Made by a program: the position numbers and the translations under genes. 39,617 nucleotides of DNA from Granulicoccus phenolivorans DSM 17626 = NBRC 107789 = JCM 15570 (GTDB lineage: Bacteria; Actinomycetota; Actinomycetes; Propionibacteriales; Propionibacteriaceae): contig NZ_AUHH01000043.1 of NCBI RefSeq assembly GCF_000423085.1, positions 1 through 39,617 on the forward strand, in the 5' to 3' direction. Each line of letters begins with the position of its first letter. Position 1 is the stretch's first letter. This document shows positions 22,710 to 29,054 of the stretch, in pieces. A model generated the notes under the pieces. It was not told the origin of the DNA and ran no database searches. It was given only the letters and a program-made list of their open reading frames with translations.

Positions 22710-24745
22710 GACAGTCCGAAGTCTTTCATGAGTTCGTCGATGTCGACGTCAGCGGGCCCGGTCGTGACGCCCTGGTCTGCCCCGTCGGTTACCGGGCCGT
22801 CCCCCGGTCCCGCATCCTCCGATGTCGAGCCCGAGAAGGGCGGCGACGAGGGGTCGGCGTACAGGAACTCGAAGATGTTCACGTAGGGAGCCGGCACGTG
22901 AACGTCGATGCTTCCTGCGTATCGGGCGTCGCGAAGCCGCCCGGCGAGCGCTTCGGCGAACTCGCCCTTTTTCGATGCGCCTGGCCCGGCCTTGACCGAC
23001 TCGCCGTCTTGCTTGTGCTTGCCGCGGAAGATGTCGCGCACCGCCTCAGGGGTCACTTCGTCGGGCACGTCTAGGCCGATGTCCTGAAGGGCCTGCTTGA
23101 TCTGGTCTTCGTTGAGTTTGGTGAGTTGCGGCTCCAACGTGGGATGGCTGTGTTCGACGAGCAGCACGTCAGGGTCGTGGTCCAGAGCCCAGCTCGGCTG
23201 TTCGGGCGCGTCATCGAAATCCGTGTCGCTGTCTCGGAGGACCGCTAAACGACTGCAGAGCTCATGGTCTCGGGTGGCGAGAAGCCTTACGGCCCAAGGT
23301 CCAACCTTGGTGCCCATCGGAACAATGCTGAGCGCGTCGACAAACGCTTGCTTGTCCTCGTCGTCGCCGGCCCACGCCCATCCAAGCTCACGAAGTACGG
23401 CTGCTTCAGTGACTCCCTCAACGAGCAGAACGCGATTGGCAAACAACGCAGCCGATCGGCTGGCGTCCAGGTGCAACCTCGCCTTCCGTAGAACCTCGTC
23501 TCGTGCCGTGAGTGGAATATCGGCGACAGCCCGCGCGATAGGGCGGCCCAGCTTGTCGTGGCGGATAATGATCAGCTCGGTCGGGTCGCAGGAGGTGATG
23601 ATGTCGGTTGCGTGGCTGGACAGGATGACTTGGAGTTCAGGACGGAGTTCCACCTGACGCCGCAGGTACCGCACCAGCGAGTGCTGCAGCTGCGGGTGCA
23701 GATGGGCCTCGGGCTCCTCAATGAGAAGGGTCACGTGGAACGCACTGTCCGGGAAGAACGAGTCCTCGACACTCTCGCTCTCGGCCCTCGCCTGGGCCAG
23801 AACACGGTCAGCTTCGGCAAGATCCTCCTCAGTTGGCTCGGACGGCGTAACTGCCAGCGGGGCCTCGTCCGGCGCTGGGCCGACGGGGTGACCCCGGGGT
23901 GCCTCTGCGGCAGCTGCTGCTATCTCGGTGGCGTCGGGGATGGCGGCAAGCGTGACCGCTATGTGAAGCAGGTTCACATAGCCAAGGGCAACGATCTCCA
24001 AGGGCAGCGCGCCGACGCGACCCTCGATGGTGGCGAGCATTAGCTCCAGCACTCTAGCCAGGTAGCGGTCATCGACTACCTGACCGCGAATGTAGGCCCA
24101 GTTGCGCGACACGCCGGCCGAGAGAGCCCGGAGCTTGTCGCCCACCCGAGCTTCCAGCCCGTCGAGAACCTCGTGCGTCGCGAGCTGTTCGAGCAGTCGG
24201 GACGCGTGCGCTCGCAGGTCCGACAAATCGCGGCCGCGGCCGCGGTTCTGCTGCTGCGCACGCAGGAGTTCCACCAAGACTCGGGTCTTGCGCCGCGAAA
24301 GCTCATCGAGCGGGTTGCGCCACGCTGGCAGGTGCACGAGCAGGATCTTGTCCTCAACCCCGCTCACGGACGCTGACAGGACTTTGGTCGTTATGCTCCC
24401 CATACTCCGGTGCAAGGTTCGCGCCCAGTCCGCCGCGACTGTACCCGGCACCGAACGGCCGCTCTGTAACTGTAGCTGGAGGCCAAGCGGACCTTCCTTC
24501 GCTGCATCCGCCTCAAACCTGTAGGCCACCTCGATGTCCCGGTCGCCCGGTCCGAGGGCAGCAGCCGAGTGGCGCGGCAAGTGTGGGAACCGCTGTGGGT
24601 GGCCCAAGTACACCGCGTCGCTGAACGTGGTCTTTCCACCACCATTCGCGCCTGCGATCACCGCGAACCGCCCGGGAAGCGACACCTCCAATGGGTGGTC
24701 GACCGAGCCCCGCAAGCCCCGCACTCGCACACGGCTCAAGTACAC
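22706..24745 (-). CDS. gajA: GajA-like OLD-family ATPase-TOPRIM nuclease of a Gabija system
   Basis: The 679-aa protein starts at GTG 24745, supported by GGGAGGG just upstream; an ATG 27 bp earlier is less likely. The N-terminal ABC-type ATPase has the P-loop GANGGGKTT (32-40) and a Walker B/D-loop [12 protein letters not shown] with LSSHATD after it. The C-terminal TOPRIM domain has VLLVEGVTE (439-447) and RDSDTD (504-509), the acidic metal-binding residues. This is the GajA architecture, a sequence-specific DNA endonuclease held off by ATP. An acidic, proline-rich linker lies near residues 280-325. The last 60 residues are low-complexity and Asp/Gly rich, which is unusual. It is the first gene of the gajA-gajB operon. 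Confidence 0.88.
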   Translation of the reverse strand: MYLSRVRVRGLRGSVDHPLEVSLPGRFAVIAGANGGGKTTFSDAVYLGHPQRFPHLPRHSAAALGPGDRDIEVAYRFEADAAKEGPLGLQLQLQSGRSVPGTVAADWARTLHRSMGSITTKVLSASVSGVEDKILLVHLPAWRNPLDELSRRKTRVLVELLRAQQQNRGRGRDLSDLRAHASRLLEQLATHEVLDGLEARVGDKLRALSAGVSRNWAYIRGQVVDDRYLARVLELMLATIEGRVGALPLEIVALGYVNLLHIAVTLAAIPDATEIAAAAAEAPRGHPVGPAPDEAPLAVTPSEPTEEDLAEADRVLAQARAESESVEDSFFPDSAFHVTLLIEEPEAHLHPQLQHSLVRYLRRQVELRPELQVILSSHATDIITSCDPTELIIIRHDKLGRPIARAVADIPLTARDEVLRKARLHLDASRSAALFANRVLLVEGVTEAAVLRELGWAWAGDDEDKQAFVDALSIVPMGTKVGPWAVRLLATRDHELCSRLAVLRDSDTDFDDAPEQPSWALDHDPDVLLVEHSHPTLEPQLTKLNEDQIKQALQDIGLDVPDEVTPEAVRDIFRGKHKQDGESVKAGPGASKKGEFAEALAGRLRDARYAGSIDVHVPAPYVNIFEFLYADPSSPPFSGSTSEDAGPGDGPVTDGADQGVTTGPADVDIDELMKDFGLS

Positions 24746-24838
24746 AGAACACCCTCCCGGAACGGGCGGCATCCAACGGCCGCGTCACCACTGATGCGAG
24801 CCTAGCGAAAGTCCACCGGCTCAACCGCTTGAACTGGC

Positions 24839-24861
24839 TTCGACGACTGGATCGAGTCGAA
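24839..24861. promoter_or_regulatory. Inverted repeat in the gajA/unknown-gene divergent region
   Basis: TTCGAC, an 11-bp spacer and GTCGAA form an inverted repeat centred between gajA and the divergent gene at 24904. It is the only clear symmetric element in this 158-bp region and could coordinate both. Confidence 0.35.
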
Positions 24862-24903
24862 CGTGTGTGAGCCTGGAGACAGCTGAGTCGATAGCCTTAG
24901 CGG

Positions 24904-25968
24904 GTGCCTGACGTTGACCGCGCATCGAACCTTGTCCAGGAGACGCTGGACCAGTTTGATGCGCCCGGCATGACGGTCGCTGCGCTCACGCGGCGTTGTC
25001 AGCGGATCGCATCCTTGCGGGGCGATGGTGTGGCGCTCTCCTGGTTGACGATGGAGTCGACTGATGTAGCCAACCAGTTCACGAACCAGTCAGAAGCCTC
25101 ACGAGCCTCGCGTGAGTCCCTGGCGGCGCGCCTGCTCACGACGATCCCAGGCGACGAGGCCAACGCGAAGTGGACTGCGGAATACGACGGCTACATCAGT
25201 CGGCGGCGGACGGAGTCTGGCGCGCAGGAGGCGAACCTTCGCAGCGTTCAACAGATCGAGGAGTTGGCGCAGACGCTGCGGGAGCAGGAGGCTGCGACAC
25301 TCATCTCGCCGCCTCCGGGGATGCACAGCTACGACCTCGGCAAGCACGTGTCCGACCAGGAACGGGCTCGTACGCAGCTTGTCGCATCGCGCATGACGCT
25401 TGAGAATGTGCTTGCCCGCATCAAGGCCCGGCTCTGGGAGTTCTTGACCGAAACCGAGTACGAACTCACGTTCGGCGAGGCTACAGCGGAGACCTTTCAC
25501 CGACTGAGGGCGTACGTCGACAAGCAGCTCACGACGATATCGCCACCGGCTCTTGAGCAATTTCAGACCGCCTACCGGCGGCTGAAGGACGGCGGCGACG
25601 AAGACCGAGCGCACGCCTTGACGTCCTGTCGGCGAGTGCTGAAAACGTTGGCGGACCAGCTCTATCCGGCCAGGTCAGAACCAGTGACGGGCGTCGACGG
25701 GAAGTCCCATCGGCTCGACGATGCGGCGTTTGTGAACCGGCTCTTGCAGTACGTAGCCGAGACGGTCGGCAAGCATGAGAACGGCGCCGTAGTGCAGGCT
25801 GCACTCAAAGATGTCGACGCACGGCTCCGCGCGCTGAACGATCTCGCAAGCAAGGGCGTGCACGGCGACGTGACCACGTACGAAGTCGACACGTGCGTCG
25901 TTCAGACATACCTGGTCGTCGCGGATCTGCTGCGCATCCGTGAACGTGCCGCTCCGACGGGCGACTAG
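24904..25968 (+). CDS. Unrecognised 354-aa island protein with an Abi-like C-terminal segment
   Basis: The protein is soluble and largely helical, with long charged stretches, including a probable coiled coil around residues 95-135 (Gln/Glu/Arg rich). The C-terminal segment LNDLASKGVHGDVTTYEVD, followed by a hydrophobic helix, resembles the C-termini of some abortive-infection-associated proteins of the AbiTii type, but the N-terminal part does not look like a standard AbiTii domain. The start is GTG 24904 with a TAGCCT -10-like hexamer about 6 bp upstream, so it may be leaderless. It is divergent from gajA and lies among defence genes. A role as an accessory or independent defence gene is inference from position only. 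Confidence 0.6.
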   Translation: MPDVDRASNLVQETLDQFDAPGMTVAALTRRCQRIASLRGDGVALSWLTMESTDVANQFTNQSEASRASRESLAARLLTTIPGDEANAKWTAEYDGYISRRRTESGAQEANLRSVQQIEELAQTLREQEAATLISPPPGMHSYDLGKHVSDQERARTQLVASRMTLENVLARIKARLWEFLTETEYELTFGEATAETFHRLRAYVDKQLTTISPPALEQFQTAYRRLKDGGDEDRAHALTSCRRVLKTLADQLYPARSEPVTGVDGKSHRLDDAAFVNRLLQYVAETVGKHENGAVVQAALKDVDARLRALNDLASKGVHGDVTTYEVDTCVVQTYLVVADLLRIRERAAPTGD

Positions 25969-25990
25969 GCGTGACGGAACAGATTCAGGA

Positions 25991-26302
25991 CTACGCTGTG
26001 CCGGAGTAGCCTCCGAGGTGCTGGCGTTGCGTCATGGGGTCGCGGTAGAAGTCGGCGACGGCGTTGACTCTCTCGTCGAAGCTGGTGGTTCCTTCAAGCC
26101 TGTACTCCCGCCCGTTGTGGGGGTGGATGCCGGTCGCGAAGTAGAACAAGGTGTGACCCTTGCCGAGATGGGCTTCGACCCAGCCAATGACCTGCCCTTC
26201 TGCGCGAACCTCCCAGCGAGGTTCTTCGCTGCGTCGGAGGGTGGCCGGCGGCAGCCTGTGAACTGTGACGTGGCTGGTGTCTACCTTCTGATCCGATGTC
26301 AT
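25991..26302 (-). CDS. Small protein of unknown function
   Basis: The 103-aa protein has alternating hydrophobic residues that suggest a beta-rich fold (RWEVRAEGQVIGWVEAHLGK, then HTLFYFATGIHPH) and a C-terminal helix with FDERVNAVADFYRDP. No family is recognised. AAGGAG lies about 9 bp before the ATG. A 13-bp tandem repeat sits in its upstream region. It converges on the 354-aa gene with 22 bp between stops and is divergent from the DprA homologue. Homologues in other mobile elements would be expected if it is part of the island cargo. Confidence 0.5.
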   Translation of the reverse strand: MTSDQKVDTSHVTVHRLPPATLRRSEEPRWEVRAEGQVIGWVEAHLGKGHTLFYFATGIHPHNGREYRLEGTTSFDERVNAVADFYRDPMTQRQHLGGYSGTA

Positions 26303-26317
26303 GACGACTTCTCTCCT

Positions 26318-26352
26318 TGGGGACTCTCCCTGGGGACTCTCCCTGGGGACTC
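26318..26352. repeat. 13-bp tandem repeat, 2.7 copies
   Basis: TGGGGACTCTCCC is repeated exactly at 26318-26330 and 26331-26343, with a third partial copy (TGGGGACTC) to 26352. The array begins 16 bp upstream of the small unknown gene at 26302, in its leader or promoter. Each unit is partly self-complementary (GGGGA/TCTCC), so it could fold in RNA or bind a regulator. Confidence 0.8.
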
Positions 26353-26447
26353 ACTACGCAACTCAGTATCGAACACACGTTCGAGTCGTTGAGTGTAGCT
26401 TGACGCGGACCGCTGGGGAAGGCCGCTGGATGGTGCCGTGCGCACCT

Positions 26448-26468
26448 TCTCGGTGACGATCACCGAGA
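26448..26468. promoter_or_regulatory. Palindrome covering the dprA-like ribosome site
   Basis: TCTCGGTGA, a 3-bp centre (CGA) and TCACCGAGA form a 9-bp-arm palindrome. Its right arm ends in the GAGAGG that serves as the ribosome site of the gene starting at 26476. As DNA it could be an operator. As RNA the hairpin would hide the ribosome site. Confidence 0.6.
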
Positions 26469-26475
26469 GGAACCG

Positions 26476-27483
26476 ATGATGGATGGTCTGAGTGACGTGG
26501 CCCGTGACGAGCGGACGGCACGGATCGCGTTGTCGATGCTTGTTGAGCCGAACGATCCGGTGACCGGCCGGTTGGTGGCGCATCTGGGCGCCGTCAAGAC
26601 GCTGTGGCTTGCTGAGCGCGACGATGCTGTGGTGGGTCTGCGTCCGCTGAATGCCCAGGTGTGGCGCGACCATCTCACTCGGCTCGACGTTCAGCAGCTA
26701 GCCGGACGTATCGACCAGGTACAGCAGCTGGGGTTCGGCGTCCTCATCCCCGGAGATCGGGACTGGCCCGCTGCCCTCAACGATCTCGGCGACTTTGCCC
26801 CGTATGTGTTGTGGACGCGTGGTGCATCCTCGTTCTTGTCCCGTCCACTGCCCGACCAAGTGACGATCACCGGAGCGCGGGCGGCGACATCCTATGGGGA
26901 GCACGTCGCCGGCGAACTCGCGGGCGCTGTCGCTCGCGATGAGCGCGTGGTCGTGGCGGGTGGAGCCTATGGGATCGAGGGCGCTGCTCATCGCGCCGTC
27001 CTGGCAGCCGGGGGAGACACCATCGCTGTTCTTCCCTGCGGTGTTGACCGGCTCTACGCGACCGGTCACAGCGACCTCCTCGAACGAGTCGCTGATGTCG
27101 GTCTCCTCGTCAGCGAACTGCCGCCGGGTACTATGCCGACGAGACACCGGTTCATGGCCCGGGCGCGGATCATGGCCGCATTGTCGTCGGCAACGGTGAT
27201 CGTGGAGGCCGCTTGGCGTTCGGGTTCGCTGGCGGTGGCGCATCGGGCTCAGGAGCTGGGACGCGCCGTCGGTGCTGTGCCCGGTCCGGTGACGAGCGCC
27301 ACGAGCGTCGGCACGCACGGTCTCTTGCGCGAGGGGACCGCATCGCTGGTGGCAGACTCCTCAGACCTCGCTGTCCTACTCGAACACAACCCGGATGCCG
27401 GCTCATCGAGGTCGATCGCCCGCGAGCCGCTCGATGCAGCTCAGATCCGGGATCGGCAGACAGATTCGTCACGGACGCTGTAG
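26476..27483 (+). CDS. DprA/Smf-family DNA-processing protein homologue
   Basis: The 335-aa protein has the DprA Rossmann-like core: ITGARAATSYGEHVAGEL, VVAGGAYGIEGAAHRAVL, TIAVLPCGVDRLY, SELPPGTMPTRHRF and VIVEAAWRSGSLAVAHRAQ, ending with VPGPVTSATSVGTHGLL. DprA binds single-stranded DNA and loads RecA during transformation. The usual R-N-R motif after the SELPPG loop is ARARIM here, a divergence. Its setting among defence genes and a MobF relaxase, rather than beside topA or rnhB, suggests an element-borne copy that may handle incoming single-stranded DNA in conjugation (inference). GAGAGG precedes ATG 26476 and lies inside a palindrome. Confidence 0.85.
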   Translation: MMDGLSDVARDERTARIALSMLVEPNDPVTGRLVAHLGAVKTLWLAERDDAVVGLRPLNAQVWRDHLTRLDVQQLAGRIDQVQQLGFGVLIPGDRDWPAALNDLGDFAPYVLWTRGASSFLSRPLPDQVTITGARAATSYGEHVAGELAGAVARDERVVVAGGAYGIEGAAHRAVLAAGGDTIAVLPCGVDRLYATGHSDLLERVADVGLLVSELPPGTMPTRHRFMARARIMAALSSATVIVEAAWRSGSLAVAHRAQELGRAVGAVPGPVTSATSVGTHGLLREGTASLVADSSDLAVLLEHNPDAGSSRSIAREPLDAAQIRDRQTDSSRTL

Positions 27484-27519
27484 TCCACCGCCCGATGCAC
27501 GGCGGACCTCTCCCAGCAG

Positions 27520-27539
27520 GCCGCTCGGATTACAGCGGC
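27520..27539. terminator. Hairpin between convergent dprA-like and membrane genes
   Basis: GCCGCT, an 8-nt loop and AGCGGC form a GC-rich stem-loop in the 80-bp gap between two convergent genes. It is followed by a T/G-rich stretch. It is probably a shared terminator. Confidence 0.45.
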
Positions 27540-27563
27540 TTGCTTGTGCTGCCTCTGCGGGGT

Positions 27564-27941
27564 TCAGTGGATGGTCCGGCCGACTTGGGCCGTGCTGCCG
27601 GCTAGCTCGGTGTTGCTCTGCTGGTGCTGGCGGCGTGCGCTACGCTCTCGGACTCGGGCTCCCACGAGTAGTGCGACGCTGACCGGGCCGATCAAGATCA
27701 TCTTGAAGGCGTTCCAGATGCAGACGAGGACGATGAGGTGGACCCAGCCAGGGCCACCGTTTTCGATCACGGTGGTGCACCAGTAGGCCACCATCAGATA
27801 CGGCGCGGCGAGCAGCATGGCAGGCACCCCCCACTTCAAGCCCTGCCGGGTGCGGATCAGATCGAGCACGATGTTGCTCGGCATGTACCGACGCAGGAAG
27901 TAGCGGGTCTCGACGCTTGCGGTCCATAGAAGGCCGATCAT
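27564..27941 (-). CDS. Small membrane protein of mobile-element type
   Basis: The 125-aa protein starts at 27941 with GAGAGGAG upstream. It begins MIGLLWTASVETRYFLRRYM, an amphipathic segment, then LIRTRQGLKWGVPAML and two or three hydrophobic helices (AAPYLMVAYWCTTVIENGG and LIVLVCIWNAFKMILIG), and ends in a basic Gln-rich tail. Proteins of this kind recur on actinobacterial plasmids and integrative elements, and some are auto-labelled as permeases without evidence. No function is assigned. It lies between the DprA homologue and the TIGR02391 gene, and the frame upstream of 27941 is not believed to be coding. Confidence 0.65.
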   Translation of the reverse strand: MIGLLWTASVETRYFLRRYMPSNIVLDLIRTRQGLKWGVPAMLLAAPYLMVAYWCTTVIENGGPGWVHLIVLVCIWNAFKMILIGPVSVALLVGARVRERSARRQHQQSNTELAGSTAQVGRTIH

Positions 27942-28247
27942 GGCGGGGCTCCTCTCAGCGCATGAACATCTCGTGAGACGGTGCGTGGAGAGTGACCGGA
28001 AGGTCTGCCGCGAGCGGCCCAAAGGGAAGGAGAAATCCGCCTCACGGTCCAGGCTACGCCACGCCGGCTGCGCATGGAAGGTCCACGATGGACTGTCAAC
28101 CACACTCGGCGGTGCGTCCCGCCCTATCCCGGCCGACCAACACGGACGCCCACGCATGGCGGCCTGGCGCGATTGCGGGCTGTGTGGGGGTTGCTGCCGA
28201 TTGGTTGAGTTTGATCCGACCGGCCCGTTGCCTCGGAATGTCTTCTC
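27942..28247. other. 306-bp non-coding gap upstream of the small membrane gene
   Basis: No convincing gene is seen. The region holds the ribosome site of the membrane protein (27943-27955) and an inverted repeat GTCCA-CGA-TGGAC (28081-28093). Next to the repeat, a TTGACA -35-like hexamer on the minus strand (28099-28094) lacks a matching -10. The open frame on the plus strand here has no family resemblance or ribosome site. Confidence 0.5.
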
Positions 28248-29054
28248 CTAGCTCGCGGTGACCGTTGCTACGTCTAGACGCCGGTGGATGACCGAGAGAG
28301 TGCCGAGGACGTCGAGGGCGTCTTGTTCGGACAGAGACCACTCGATCCGTGGCTCGTGCGCTGCGGGGTTGCGGAATGCGCTGAACAGTCCTTTGGCGAG
28401 GTTGGCGAGGCCGAGTTGTTCGTCACGTTGTGTTCGCGTTCCTAGCGGGTTGATGCGTAGCCGAGGAGAGCTGCCGGCCATTGTTGCTTCCACCAGGCCG
28501 TAGCCATCACCATCGACACCAGTCAACTGCCGCAGCCTGCTGCCAAGGCCCTTGATGGCTTCGAACACAGCTTCGTAGTAGTCCTTTCTTAGTAGTTCTG
28601 GACGGCAGTAGGCGAGGACCTCGGGATGAGCGCCTCGGTGTTGGAGAAGGCCGCGAAGGTGCTCGGTTCGAGCTTGAGCCTCGTCTGTGGTTCGGGCCTG
28701 ACTTGTGCGACCAACGCGCCCATCGTCGCGGACCTGCAGCGCAACGAGTGAGAGTGCTTGGTTCAGCTGGTCGCGGGTCTGACGCGCTGCATCCGCACGG
28801 TCAAGAGTTCGCTCCGGTCGCATCGATGCAGTGATGAGCGCGATGAGGGCGTTGCCGGTCTGGGTATGCGCCTGGTTAGTGCTGACGGCGTGCGCAAGGC
28901 GTCGCCACTTGGTGTGGCCCTCACCTGGGTCGGTCCGGAGTGGGATTTCGGCCAGGATGCGTGTGAGTTCGGAGCCGCTATACAACTCAGCGACGATCTT
29001 GCATGTGTGCTCAAGGGTCCCGGCGGGAAATGGCGGATGCCGCGGGGTGGTCAT
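28248..29054 (-). CDS. TIGR02391/Ymh-family protein with an HEPN-like motif
   Basis: The 268-aa protein matches the TIGR02391 (Hypoth_Ymh) pattern along its length: an N-terminal TKWRRL region (AbiJ-NTD-like), then VLAYCRPELLRKDYYEAVFEA, GLANLAKGLFSAFRNPAAHE and a C-terminal DALDVLGTLSVIHRRLD. The segment RNPAAH is an R-x4-H motif of the sort that forms the RNase active site in HEPN toxins, so an RNA-cleaving effector role is plausible (inference). The ATG at 29054 overlaps the stop of the helicase-nuclease gene (ATGA, 29051-29054), so the two are coupled. TIGR02391 proteins are seen near defence and mobile genes, but their function is not established. Confidence 0.8.
   Translation of the reverse strand: MTTPRHPPFPAGTLEHTCKIVAELYSGSELTRILAEIPLRTDPGEGHTKWRRLAHAVSTNQAHTQTGNALIALITASMRPERTLDRADAARQTRDQLNQALSLVALQVRDDGRVGRTSQARTTDEAQARTEHLRGLLQHRGAHPEVLAYCRPELLRKDYYEAVFEAIKGLGSRLRQLTGVDGDGYGLVEATMAGSSPRLRINPLGTRTQRDEQLGLANLAKGLFSAFRNPAAHEPRIEWSLSEQDALDVLGTLSVIHRRLDVATVTAS

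Noticed and set aside
24904-25968. HEPN RNase motif in the 354-aa gene (R and H near RALNDLASKGVH)
   Set aside because: The spacing is R-x10-H, outside the R-x4-6-H range.
26318-26352. CRISPR-like array
   Set aside because: It is a short head-to-tail 13-bp repeat with no spacers, and no cas genes are present.
27940-28251. 103-codon plus-strand frame in the gap before the TIGR02391 gene
   Set aside because: No ribosome site, no family resemblance, and it overlaps the start of the small membrane protein on the other strand.
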